Shown: piece by piece, positions 54,754-62,973 of the stretch | Layout: every line of letters starts with the position of its first letter | Position numbering within the stretch: position 1 is the first letter of the stretch | From: Aquiflexum sp. TKW24L | GTDB lineage: Bacteria > Bacteroidota > Bacteroidia > Cytophagales > Cyclobacteriaceae | Assembly (NCBI RefSeq): GCF_023502205.1 | Contig: NZ_JAMFLG010000019.1 | Coordinates: 30,622 to 94,621 of the forward strand | Reading direction: 5' to 3' | DNA length: 64,000 nt | Position numbers and translations under genes: made by a program | Notes under the pieces: generated by a model | Told to the model about the DNA's origin: nothing | What the model saw: only the letters and a program-made list of their open reading frames with translations | Databases searched by the model: none

Positions 54754-55689
54754 ATGTACTATCCATTTTTAAGAGCGAGACAATTTGAACTAATAGCTTT
54801 AAGGGAGTTAGCAATAGAAGGTGCCCTTCAAGGAGTCATTATTCCGATTTTAGAGCCTGTTAAAGAAACTCACAACAATTTAAATTTAGCGCATAAGGTT
54901 TTTAAAGAAAAAGATCAAACAGCTTATCTAATTGTAAACTCTAACAAAGGAGGACTGGAGGAAGATAATCCATATTATATTGGGTATCTCGCTACTATAA
55001 ATGATGAAGTATTTATGCCAGCATTTCATTACAGAAATAATGCTGAATATATTTATAAAAGCATTGAGCAATTTGGACTAACCAATTGTATGCTTATTTG
55101 TGAGAACGACATAGAGGGAGATGATATAAATTTCAAATCAATCGCGGAATTAGCTGCAATTAGTCATATTACAGTTAACGATCCTGGAAGAAACAGGTCT
55201 TTAAATAGGTATATAAGAGGTTTGCAAAAAGATTTTATTAGACTTGATGATTTATTTGAAAAAAAAGACAGAAACAGCGATTTCCTTGGCATCATAGAAC
55301 ATAGGTTTTCGGAGGAACATATTCATTATACCAACGAAGGTTTTGAAGGATTTTCAGATTACACTGTTTTACCAAAGGAATATGTTGAAGGAGGCAGTAC
55401 ACCTAGAGCAGTGGTAATTCATTTGACGTATTTAAATAGTCAAAATGAAATTTGGATTAGACATTTCACATCAGAAACCAATGATTCAATTGCCAACGTT
55501 CAGGGTAAGTTTGCAGAAGCAGCAGCTAAGGCTGTAAATTATTGTAGGCGGAATGGTCTATCTAATTCAGCGATTACTGAATTAGAAACATATTTTGATA
55601 CTGAACATTATCCTGGGTTAGGAACGGTGAAAAAATTATCTATCAAGAATCATTTATTGGTTCTAAGTAATTTTTTAAGAAATAGATGA
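54754..55689 (+). CDS. sce7725-like protein, unknown function
   Basis: 311 residues. The start MYYPFLRARQFELIALREL is the characteristic N-terminus of sce7725 family proteins, followed by alternating strand/helix sequence (GVIIPILEPVK, TAYLIVNSNKG) that suggests a TIM-barrel-like or phage beta-protein-like fold. It follows the sce7726-like gene by 4 bp and precedes the RES-domain gene by 4 bp. Function is unknown; tight spacing in the same order suggests joint action of the three proteins. Confidence 0.8.
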   Translation: MYYPFLRARQFELIALRELAIEGALQGVIIPILEPVKETHNNLNLAHKVFKEKDQTAYLIVNSNKGGLEEDNPYYIGYLATINDEVFMPAFHYRNNAEYIYKSIEQFGLTNCMLICENDIEGDDINFKSIAELAAISHITVNDPGRNRSLNRYIRGLQKDFIRLDDLFEKKDRNSDFLGIIEHRFSEEHIHYTNEGFEGFSDYTVLPKEYVEGGSTPRAVVIHLTYLNSQNEIWIRHFTSETNDSIANVQGKFAEAAAKAVNYCRRNGLSNSAITELETYFDTEHYPGLGTVKKLSIKNHLLVLSNFLRNR

Positions 55690-55693
55690 TTTT

Positions 55694-56734
55694 ATGAAGG
55701 TTTGTGCAAGTTGTTTTTCTGACAAAGAACTTAAAGGATTTATTTCCTCTTCATCTGAAATTGGAGAATGTGTAGTTTGCGAATCAAAAAATCAGCCAAT
55801 TCTTGACGTTTCTGAGCTATTTGATTTTTTTCAAGAGTTAATAGATAACTTCAAAGTATATGAAAATGGAATGCCTTTAAGTTCCAAAATTCAATCAAAT
55901 TGGAGTTTTTTTAGTTCACATGATTCATCCAACAAAATTCTTAATTATGTCCTTCCAAAATTACAGACAGAGGTAATTTCATCAAACACAAATGTTGAAT
56001 ATACAGATGATATTATAGAAAATTATAATCATTGGGAAATCCTCAAAGAAGAGTTAAAGTGGAAGAATAGATTTGTAATCAATATTGACAGATTGGTAGA
56101 ACTAGGTTGGGATGGTTTTTTCGAAACACAATATGAATTAAGTAAAGAGGTGAAATTGTTTCGTGCCAGAATTCACCATCAAAGTGGCCTGCTTGTTTAT
56201 AAACCAGAGGATATGTCCAGCCCAAAAAAAGAAGTTGCTAGTGGAGGTAGAGCAAATCCATCAGGGATTCCATTTTTGTACTTGAGCGACAACCCAGAAA
56301 CTGTCCTTTATGAAGTAAGAGCATCATATTTAGACGAGTTGAGCGTAGGTTCTTTCCAATTAAAACCAGAAATTGAATCAATTAAAATAGTTGATTTCAC
56401 AGAAGACACACCTTTGTTTCAATCAAGTTTAATTAATGAACCGAAAATCAACAAAACAATAAAAGGTAAATTATTAAGACAGAAAATTAGTGGTGACTTA
56501 TCAAAGCCAATGCGGAGATATGACAGTGACTTAGAATATATTCCTACCCAGTTCATATGTGAATTTATTAAAGTTTTTACAGGTGCTTTCGGTATTCGTT
56601 TTAATAGCTCATTACACCCGAAAGGGAACAATGTGGTTCTTTTTGACCAAAACTTAATGAATTGCATATCTGTGAAGAAAGTTAAAATTAACTCTGTCAA
56701 TTTACAAGGCTTGGAAATAAAGGACTTGATATAG
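55694..56734 (+). CDS. RES-domain protein with N-terminal zinc ribbon
   Basis: 346 residues. Two CxxC pairs (Cys4/Cys7 and Cys26/Cys29) form a probable zinc ribbon. A helical middle is followed by a RES domain of the long type: VKLFRARIHH near residues 154-162 (Arg157, Arg159), GGRANPSGIPFLYLSDN near 184-200, VLYEVRA near 204-210 (Glu207) and GIRFNSSLHPKGNNVVLF near 300-317 (Ser305/306). RES domains are NAD+-consuming toxins in Xre-RES modules. No antitoxin gene with an Xre/MbcA domain is next to it, so the sce7726/sce7725 pair may be its partners. AT-rich like its neighbours. Confidence 0.85.
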   Translation: MKVCASCFSDKELKGFISSSSEIGECVVCESKNQPILDVSELFDFFQELIDNFKVYENGMPLSSKIQSNWSFFSSHDSSNKILNYVLPKLQTEVISSNTNVEYTDDIIENYNHWEILKEELKWKNRFVINIDRLVELGWDGFFETQYELSKEVKLFRARIHHQSGLLVYKPEDMSSPKKEVASGGRANPSGIPFLYLSDNPETVLYEVRASYLDELSVGSFQLKPEIESIKIVDFTEDTPLFQSSLINEPKINKTIKGKLLRQKISGDLSKPMRRYDSDLEYIPTQFICEFIKVFTGAFGIRFNSSLHPKGNNVVLFDQNLMNCISVKKVKINSVNLQGLEIKDLI

Positions 56735-56750
56735 ACAAATTACTGAACCA

Positions 56751-57542
56751 ATGAAAGCCATCATCAAAAGCCTTTTTATAATTGTAATTTCTTTGACGGC
56801 TTTAAGTTGTTTTGCACAAGGACAAGATTCCTTCAGTCCTAAAGAAGTATACAAATCCAATGATTTGATTATTACCCAAGTTGCCCCGAATTCTTTTGTG
56901 CATATCTCATTTTTGCAGACAAATGATTTTGGAAACGTTCCCTGCAACGGGCTGATTGTAAGAAATAGCAATGAAACCATCATTTTTGACACCCCTACCA
57001 ATAATGAAAGCTCCGAAGAATTGATCAAATGGGTCAATCAGGAGCTGAATTGTAAGATAAACGCCATCATTCCAACCCATTTCCATAATGATTGTCTTGC
57101 CGGGCTTCAGGCATTTAATGACCACAACATCCCGTCTTACGCACATGTCAAAACCATAGCACTTGCCAAGGAAAATGATTTTGTTATCCCCCAAAATGGT
57201 TTCAGGGATTCACTTGTCTTAAAGGTAGGGGATGAAATTATCATGGCCCGGTTTTTTGGAGAAGGACATACTAGAGACAACATCGTGGGATATTTTCCAA
57301 GTGAAAAAGTGCTTTTTAGAGGTTGCTTGATAAAAGAAATGAATGCAAGCAAAGGATTTCTAGGGGATGCTAATGTTGAGATTTGGTCTAGTACCGTGGA
57401 GGATATCAAAAAAAGATTCCCTGATGTAGAAATTGTTGTTCCGGGACACGGAAATCACGGCAACAGCAGCCTGCTTGATTATACCATCAATTTGTTCAAG
57501 ACGAGACATTTTGGTGATAAAAAAATTAGTGGACTCAATTGA
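56751..57542 (+). CDS. Subclass B1 metallo-beta-lactamase
   Basis: 263 residues with a signal peptide (MKAIIKSLFIIVISLTALSC). All B1 zinc ligands are in place: His110, His112 and Asp114 in THFHNDCLAG, His173 in GEGHTRDNIVG, Cys192 in LFRGCLIKE and His233 in VPGHGNHG. The lysine that binds the substrate carboxylate follows the cysteine (Lys195), as in B1 enzymes such as CcrA. It should hydrolyse carbapenems and other beta-lactams in the periplasm, but activity spectrum cannot be predicted. The start lies 16 bp after the RES gene, yet base composition returns to that of the general chromosome. Confidence 0.93.
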   Translation: MKAIIKSLFIIVISLTALSCFAQGQDSFSPKEVYKSNDLIITQVAPNSFVHISFLQTNDFGNVPCNGLIVRNSNETIIFDTPTNNESSEELIKWVNQELNCKINAIIPTHFHNDCLAGLQAFNDHNIPSYAHVKTIALAKENDFVIPQNGFRDSLVLKVGDEIIMARFFGEGHTRDNIVGYFPSEKVLFRGCLIKEMNASKGFLGDANVEIWSSTVEDIKKRFPDVEIVVPGHGNHGNSSLLDYTINLFKTRHFGDKKISGLN

Positions 57543-57665
57543 TTTGGTAATAACTATTTGTTCAATTCGGGGGAATTCAGCCCATTCGAGTTAAATCATT
57601 TTTTATATAGATCACCACTATACTCCAACCATTTTGTTATATATTTATAGCAAATCTGTTGCTCC

Positions 57666-58163
57666 ATGGAAAAGATCCCACAAAAAACAAAACCCTTCGA
57701 TACCAAAAGAAGCATCCAAAATGCTGATAAAGCAAGTGGATCCAAGAAATCCGCTATTTTTTTTGAAGGCAAAGAATACAAATGGAATACCGGCATAGAA
57801 AAAGTGGAAACCATCAGGGCGGGTATTCCTTATGGTTCAATTGAGGAAATCAGCAAAAGACTGAATAATCCGATAAAATCAGTTTTGCAGATATTGGGTA
57901 TACCCCAAACTACCTACAACAAGAAAAAAAGTGAACACCTCTTACTTGAAAGTAGGGAAAGTGAATTGATCATGTTGATTCAGGAATTAATAGACTTTGG
58001 ACTGGAAGTTTTCAATAACGAAGAAGAAAAATTTCAACGCTGGTTAAAGAAGCCGAATATTTCACTTGGAGGAAATTCCCCTGAAAGTATGCTCGATACC
58101 GTAACCGGAATCAATGAGGTGAGATATAGTTTGAATCGCCTGGAGTTTGGAAATTTAGCCTGA
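57666..58163 (+). CDS. Xre/MbcA/ParS-family antitoxin (DUF2384)
   Basis: 165 residues. The C-terminal 55 residues match the DUF2384/MbcA-ParS toxin-binding domain (EVFNNEEEKFQRWLKKPNISLGG, then PESMLDTVTGINEVRYSLNRLEFG). The middle contains a helix-turn-helix-like segment (SIEEISKRLNNPIKSVLQIL) for DNA binding; the N-terminal 40 residues are basic and probably disordered. It should neutralise the RES toxin encoded next and repress the operon. Its stop overlaps the toxin start (TGATG). Confidence 0.92.
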   Translation: MEKIPQKTKPFDTKRSIQNADKASGSKKSAIFFEGKEYKWNTGIEKVETIRAGIPYGSIEEISKRLNNPIKSVLQILGIPQTTYNKKKSEHLLLESRESELIMLIQELIDFGLEVFNNEEEKFQRWLKKPNISLGGNSPESMLDTVTGINEVRYSLNRLEFGNLA

Positions 58164-58654
58164 TGATCGTCTATAGGATTGAAAGAGAAAAGTATTTGGA
58201 GACTACCCTCGGGGGAATCGGAGCTTCCAAATCAGACGGGTTTCGTTGGAACAGCTTAAACATCAGGTTGGTCTACACGGCTGAAAGTAGGGCTTTGGCT
58301 ACACTTGAGGTGTCTGTTCATTTGGATTTAAGTGAAGATTTACCAAATGACCGTTATTATATAGAAATCGAAGTTCCGGATGAAGTATTGATCCAAGAGG
58401 TAAATTTGGAAGATTTGCCAAATGGTTGGGATTCCCAACCTCCGATATTAGTGACTCAGGTCATTGGCGATGATTTTGTTAATCTGAAAGAAGCGGCAAT
58501 ATTGAAAGTACCATGCAGCATCGTTCCACAAGAATTCAATTATTTGATAAACCCAAATCATCCTGACTTCTCAAAAATCAAAGTTTTGGGCACGTCGAAA
58601 ATGAACTTCGATGCTAGATTGAAGCAGGAGCAAGATGGAAAAATCAATAGCTAA
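58163..58654 (+). CDS. RES-domain toxin, NAD+-consuming
   Basis: 163 residues. Compact RES domain: VYRIEREKYLETTLGGIG (Arg5), FRWNSLNIRLVYTAESRALATLEVSVHL near residues 27-54 with Glu49, and VPCSIVPQEFNYLINPNHPDF near 117-136. Family members of Xre-RES/ParST systems cleave or phosphorolyse NAD+. The family serine in the VPSxIVP segment seems to be a cysteine here (Cys118) with serine next to it (Ser119), so activity might be altered. The toxin ATG overlaps the antitoxin stop by one base; its own stop lies inside the next small frame. Confidence 0.9.
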   Translation: MIVYRIEREKYLETTLGGIGASKSDGFRWNSLNIRLVYTAESRALATLEVSVHLDLSEDLPNDRYYIEIEVPDEVLIQEVNLEDLPNGWDSQPPILVTQVIGDDFVNLKEAAILKVPCSIVPQEFNYLINPNHPDFSKIKVLGTSKMNFDARLKQEQDGKINS

Positions 58655-58742
58655 GAGAAAAAGCCGGATTGACCAATCGGAATCTGATTTCGATAAGGGC
58701 CGATTTAAAAGTAGCTCCGAACTTTTATCCAAATACAAATAA
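58635..58742 (+). CDS. Tiny antitoxin-like remnant, 35 residues
   Basis: ATG at 58635 inside the end of the RES toxin gene; 35 codons (MEKSIAKRKSRIDQSESDFD...) ending at a TAA that overlaps the ATG of the ParE-like fragment (TAATG). The charged, helical sequence and the position are as for the C-terminal tail of a RelB/ParD-type antitoxin. A DNA-binding half is missing, so it is probably a remnant. Low certainty. Confidence 0.45.
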   Translation: MEKSIAKRKSRIDQSESDFDKGRFKSSSELLSKYK

Positions 58743-58917
58743 TGGAGTTGAAGATTAATTGGTCGGAATTCGCAGAATCCCAGCTTGATGAAATTTATCA
58801 TTTTTACGAAAAGGAAGTAAGTCCCGAATTCGCCAACAAGCTTGTGAATGAAATAATAAGGCGGAAATAGTTTTTCAGAATTCAGGGCAAAGCGAAATTC
58901 CTTTGTTAAACCATTAG
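58742..58917 (+). pseudogene. Truncated, frameshifted RelE/ParE-family toxin
   Basis: Starts MELKINWSEFAESQLDEIYH (58742) and reads on to FYEKEVSPEFANKLVNEII, an excellent match to the N-terminal half of ParE toxins (strand, then two helices). A stop at 58868-58870 ends the frame at 42 residues, far short of about 95-100. Another frame from 58861 continues in a family-like way (AEIVFQNSGQSEIPLL) before stopping at 58917. The simplest reading is a one-base frameshift plus loss of the 3' end, so the toxin is dead. Confidence 0.7.
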
Positions 58918-58997
58918 ATGATTTAGGAGAATTACTTAATTCTAAATCAATTTTAACTTCCTACAATTTAGAATGGTGTTGATTTTTGTTTTATTAA

Positions 58998-59013
58998 ATC
59001 GTAATATTGCAAT
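58998..59013. promoter_or_regulatory. Candidate ArsR operator upstream of arsA
   Basis: ATCGTAATATTGCAAT is an imperfect palindrome (12 of 16 positions symmetric) centred on AATATT, 98 bp before arsA. Its form, two short AT half-sites around a central AT core, is like operators of ArsR/SmtB proteins. The assignment is by shape and position only. Confidence 0.4.
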
Positions 59014-59110
59014 GTAATTGAATGACCAAATCATTTAGACGACAGTTTGAGATCAACCCATATCCAGAATGATCTAGAAAAAATTTAACATGCTCTTATG
59101 AGCAAAGAAT

Positions 59111-60898
59111 ATGACCCAACTGAAGACACATTATCTATTTTTCACCGGCAAAGGTGGCGTGGGAAAAACCTCGCTTTCCTGTGCTCATGGAATAAAATTG
59201 GCAGATGAAGGGAAAAAGGTGTTGATCGTAAGCACCGATCCCGCATCGAATCTTTCTGATGTATTGGACAGTCCCGTGCAGGAAACGATCGAGCAGGTAA
59301 AGGGAGTGCCAAACCTTTTTGCCATCAATATCAATCCTGAAGTTTCTGCCGAAGAATACCGCAAGCGTGTGACTGAACCCATGAAAGGAGTGGTTTCGGA
59401 TGCTGAGATCAAAAAAATAAATGAAGAACTTTCCGGTGCCTGTACCACTGAGATTGCTTCTTTTGATGAGTTTTCCCGATTTATTTCAGGTGAGCGTGAG
59501 GGCGGAGAATTTGATGTGATCGTTTTTGATACTGCACCAACAGGTCATACCCTGCGCTTATTGGAATTGCCCGCAGCTTGGGCTTCATTTTCGGAAGAAA
59601 ACCCCGATGGCGCTTCCTGCCTTGGTCCTACCTCGGCACTCAAAAGCAGCCAAGAGCGCTACAACAAAGTGGTAAATACATTAAGAGATGGCAGCTTGAC
59701 TACCTTTTACCTTGTCGCAAGGGCTGATCAGTCTTCCCTCAAAGAAGCTTCCAGAACGAGTGCTGAATTGCACGAACTCGGTCTCAACCAACAGCAACTC
59801 TTTATCAATGGGGTTTTCAAAGCCACTGATTCACAGGATGCTTTTGCCCAAAAAATGGAAGCGATGGCACAAGACCATCTCAACCAAATCCCCAAAAACC
59901 TGAAGGAACTTCCGTTACAAACATTTCCCCTTTTACCATACAATGTGCTTGGTGCAGAAAAGCTCCGCTCATTGTTAGATGTGAAGAGGCAACAGGAAAT
60001 TCTATCAACCTCAACTGATTCGATCGCTGATTGGACATCCAATCTTGATGGCTTGGATATATTGGTGGAAGAAATTATCGGTGAAAAGAATCATGGACTG
60101 ATCATGACCATGGGCAAAGGCGGAGTTGGCAAAACCTTGGCCGCATCGGCCATCGCCGTGATGATAGCGCAAAAAGGACATGAAGTGCACCTGACGACTA
60201 CCGATCCTGCCGCTCATGTGCAGGATTTTATCAACCAATTGGGCGAATTACCCCCGAACTTGACCATCGACCGGATTGATCCCAAAACAGAAACCCAACG
60301 CTACACGGAGAAGGTCCTGCAACAAAAAGGAAAAAACTTGGACGAGGCAGGGCGAAAGCTTTTGCTCGAGGATTTGAAATCACCTTGTACTGAGGAAGTG
60401 GCTGTCTTTCATGCTTTTTCCAAAGCCATTCACGAAGCAAAAAGAAAATTTGTAGTAATCGATACTGCACCTACAGGACATACGCTTTTATTGTTAGACA
60501 CTGCAGGAAGCTACCACAGGGAAATCATGCGGAACACAGGCATGGATATTTCCAAAATCAAAACACCATATATGAATCTGCAAGACGCTTCACTTTCTAA
60601 AGTTTTATTGGTGTCGCTGCCTGAGACAACTCCTATGCGGGAGGCAGCTGCCCTGCAGGAAGATTTGAAACGGGCCGGAATAAACCCATTCGCATGGGTG
60701 ATCAATCAAAGCCTTTCTATGCAATCAGATATATCGGATGCTTTATTGAAAAAAAGAGCTCATGCAGAACTGAAAGTCATCAAGGAAATCGAAAATAAGC
60801 ATGCCAACAAAACCTATGGCATTCCTTTTCTTCCCGAAGAAAATGTGCTTCCTGCTTTGTTAAATATTTATCAAGATTCGTCAACTAAAAAAATATAA
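59111..60898 (+). CDS. arsA: Arsenite-transporting ATPase ArsA
   Basis: 595-residue soluble ATPase that couples ATP hydrolysis to arsenite efflux through a membrane partner. It has two homologous halves: P-loop GKGGVGKT at residues 13-20 and again at 335-342, and the DTAPTGHTLRLL signature in both halves (about 140-151 and 455-466). The three arsenite-binding cysteines are present: Cys111 (SGACTTEIA), Cys170 (DGASCLG) and Cys426 (SPCTEEVA). The operon encodes Acr3 rather than ArsB and lacks arsD, so the ATPase probably pairs with Acr3. The start at 59111 sits just after the small inverted repeat TGCTC-TTAT-GAGCA. Confidence 0.96.
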   Translation: MTQLKTHYLFFTGKGGVGKTSLSCAHGIKLADEGKKVLIVSTDPASNLSDVLDSPVQETIEQVKGVPNLFAININPEVSAEEYRKRVTEPMKGVVSDAEIKKINEELSGACTTEIASFDEFSRFISGEREGGEFDVIVFDTAPTGHTLRLLELPAAWASFSEENPDGASCLGPTSALKSSQERYNKVVNTLRDGSLTTFYLVARADQSSLKEASRTSAELHELGLNQQQLFINGVFKATDSQDAFAQKMEAMAQDHLNQIPKNLKELPLQTFPLLPYNVLGAEKLRSLLDVKRQQEILSTSTDSIADWTSNLDGLDILVEEIIGEKNHGLIMTMGKGGVGKTLAASAIAVMIAQKGHEVHLTTTDPAAHVQDFINQLGELPPNLTIDRIDPKTETQRYTEKVLQQKGKNLDEAGRKLLLEDLKSPCTEEVAVFHAFSKAIHEAKRKFVVIDTAPTGHTLLLLDTAGSYHREIMRNTGMDISKIKTPYMNLQDASLSKVLLVSLPETTPMREAAALQEDLKRAGINPFAWVINQSLSMQSDISDALLKKRAHAELKVIKEIENKHANKTYGIPFLPEENVLPALLNIYQDSSTKKI

Positions 60899-60903
60899 TT
60901 ACA

Positions 60904-61236
60904 ATGGGGGTAACCAAATCGGATTTATTTACCGAAACACAGAATGAATTGGCCAATTATGCCAAAGTGTTGGCACATCCTGCCCGGATTGCCATTATTC
61001 AATATTTGTTGAGAACAAATACCTGCTGCAATACCACCCTTGTCGGTGATTTGGGCTTGGCCCAGGCTACTATCAGTCAGCATCTGAAGGAGCTCAAGAA
61101 TATAGGCATCATTCAAGGGACGGTGGAGGGAGTGTCGGTCAATTACTGCATCAACCCCGAAAAGTGGCATTACATCAAGAATATGCTATTAGATCTCTTC
61201 GATAGCTATGACCCTAACAATTGTTCAACCTGTTAA
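60904..61236 (+). CDS. arsR: ArsR-family arsenic-responsive repressor
   Basis: 110 residues, winged-helix ArsR/SmtB protein. The recognition helix is LAQATISQHLKELKNIGI near residues 52-69. Cysteines Cys41 and Cys42 (TNTCCNTT) lie in the region where As(III)-sensing cysteines are found, and Cys107 and Cys110 form a C-terminal CSTC pair. It begins 5 bp after arsA stops and precedes the reductase by 9 bp, so it is the second gene of the operon, not the first as in many ars operons. It likely represses the whole unit from the promoter before arsA. Confidence 0.93.
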   Translation: MGVTKSDLFTETQNELANYAKVLAHPARIAIIQYLLRTNTCCNTTLVGDLGLAQATISQHLKELKNIGIIQGTVEGVSVNYCINPEKWHYIKNMLLDLFDSYDPNNCSTC

Positions 61237-61245
61237 AATCTAAAG

Positions 61246-61872
61246 ATGAAAACATCTGTTTTTACAAAAATTGAAGACACCATCAAAAGCATGGATGTCT
61301 CCCCTATACCTGATGAAAGGAAAGGGTTATTACACTCCCTGATTGATTTTATTCAGGATAAAGTGAATAATCAGGAAGATGTGATTTTGAATTTTATCTG
61401 TACACACAATTCCCGCCGTAGCCATCTTTCTCAGATTTGGGCGCAGGTGATGGCAGCCCATTTTGGAATTCCTAAGGTCTTCACCTATTCCGGAGGAACC
61501 GAAGCTACAGCCATGTTTCCCAAAGTTGGAGAGACGCTTTCAGCGCAAGGTTTCGAAATTATGCCGCTTTCCGAAGGCAAGAATCCTGTGTATGCGATCA
61601 AGTATGCAGAAAACGCACATCCTGTTATAGCATTTTCCAAAACGTTTGACAGCCCTTTTAATCCGGTTTCTAATTTCGCAGCCATCATGACCTGTTCCCA
61701 AGCGGATGAAGGTTGCCCCTTTATAGCAGGTGCAGCCAAGCGTGTCCCCCTCACTTATGATGATCCAAAGGCCTTTGACGGCACGCCCCAACAGGCAGAA
61801 AAATACCTCGAACGTAGCTTACAAATTGCCACAGAACTGTTTTATGTGTTTTCTAAAGTCAGCGTAAAATGA
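61246..61872 (+). CDS. Arsenate reductase-like low-molecular-weight phosphatase
   Basis: 208 residues. A helical N-terminus (about 45 residues, absent from classical LMW-PTPs) is followed by the phosphatase P-loop [10 protein letters not shown] (Cys52, Arg58, Ser59). The C-terminal [11 protein letters not shown] supplies the acid motif. This longer form, in ars operons of Bacteroidota, is annotated as arsenate reductase or protein-tyrosine phosphatase. Two further cysteines lie in [12 protein letters not shown]. Reduction of arsenate to arsenite for Acr3 export is likely. Its stop overlaps the acr3 start by 4 bp. Confidence 0.88.
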   Translation: MKTSVFTKIEDTIKSMDVSPIPDERKGLLHSLIDFIQDKVNNQEDVILNFICTHNSRRSHLSQIWAQVMAAHFGIPKVFTYSGGTEATAMFPKVGETLSAQGFEIMPLSEGKNPVYAIKYAENAHPVIAFSKTFDSPFNPVSNFAAIMTCSQADEGCPFIAGAAKRVPLTYDDPKAFDGTPQQAEKYLERSLQIATELFYVFSKVSVK

Positions 61873-62900
61873 CGTCAAATAAAAAGCAACTTCCTATTTT
61901 CGAGCGCTACCTCAGTCTGTGGGTGGCACTTTGTATCGCAGCAGGAATAGGTATTGGTCAAGTGGCAGGAGACAGCATGCAGTTTTTGGCAGATGCCGAA
62001 ATCTACAAAGTCAACATTCCGATTGCGATTCTGATCTGGCTGATGATTTACCCGATGATGCTGCAAATAGACTTTAGCAGCATCAAAAACGTGGGCCGAG
62101 CACCCAAAGGGCTTATTTTGACCGTAGTCGTCAATTGGATGATCAAACCATTTACCATGGCCTTCTTCGCATGGATCTTTTTCGAGCACCTTTATTCTGC
62201 TTGGATAGAACCTGAGTTGGCCGGTGAATACATTGCAGGAGCCATCCTTTTAGGAGTAGCACCTTGTACCGCCATGGTCTTTGTCTGGTCATACCTTACA
62301 GATGGTGATCCAAATTACACTTTGGTGCAGGTATCTGTCAATGACCTGATCATTTTGGTTCTCTTTGTTCCGCTTGTTGGGTTTTTATTGGGTATTACGG
62401 ATATAGTAATTCCTTATAACACGCTGATTGCCTCAGTATTGATTTTTGTAGTCGTGCCATTGGTCGCCGGTGTCATTACCAATAAGATCCTGATAAAAAA
62501 ATATGGAGAGGATTGGTTTAAAACTGTATTTCTCCCCCGACTGAAACCGGTGAGCATCATCGCATTATTGCTTACTCTTGTGCTGCTTTTTGCATTTCAG
62601 GGTTCAACAATTTTAGATAATCCTCTGATCATTCTATTGGTGGCTGTTCCGCTGATCATCCAGTCGTACTTCATCTTCTTCCTGACATGGTTTGCCGGGC
62701 AAAAACTCAAACTCTCACATGCCATTTGTGCTCCTGCGGCCTTGATTGGCACAAGTAATTTCTTTGAATTGGCTGTCGCAGTGGCTATTGCCTTATTTGG
62801 TCTTCAAAGTCCGGCGGCCTTGGTGACAGTTGTGGGCGTATTGGTGGAAGTCCCCGTCATGCTAAGCTTGGTAGCGCTTGCCAATAAATGGAAGTATTAA
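61869..62900 (+). CDS. acr3: Acr3-family arsenite efflux transporter
   Basis: 343 residues with ten predicted transmembrane helices. The conserved cysteine of helix 4 is Cys133 in [16 protein letters not shown], and the conserved glutamate of helix 9 is Glu300 in [18 protein letters not shown]; both are essential in characterised Acr3 proteins. It exports As(III) across the inner membrane, either with the proton gradient alone or together with ArsA. It overlaps the reductase gene (ATGA). A 73-bp gap leads to the DUF6428 gene. Confidence 0.95.
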   Translation: MTSNKKQLPIFERYLSLWVALCIAAGIGIGQVAGDSMQFLADAEIYKVNIPIAILIWLMIYPMMLQIDFSSIKNVGRAPKGLILTVVVNWMIKPFTMAFFAWIFFEHLYSAWIEPELAGEYIAGAILLGVAPCTAMVFVWSYLTDGDPNYTLVQVSVNDLIILVLFVPLVGFLLGITDIVIPYNTLIASVLIFVVVPLVAGVITNKILIKKYGEDWFKTVFLPRLKPVSIIALLLTLVLLFAFQGSTILDNPLIILLVAVPLIIQSYFIFFLTWFAGQKLKLSHAICAPAALIGTSNFFELAVAVAIALFGLQSPAALVTVVGVLVEVPVMLSLVALANKWKY

Positions 62901-62973
62901 CCCAAACAAAAAAAGAGCGCCTAGCTCAGCACAAATAGAAATCTTTAAATCGTAACTATAAAAATTTACTGAT

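Noticed and set aside
59022..59072. 16-codon leader peptide upstream of arsA
   Set aside because: The frame starts right after the candidate operator and stops at 59072, but there is no attenuator structure or repeated-codon feature to support a leader role.
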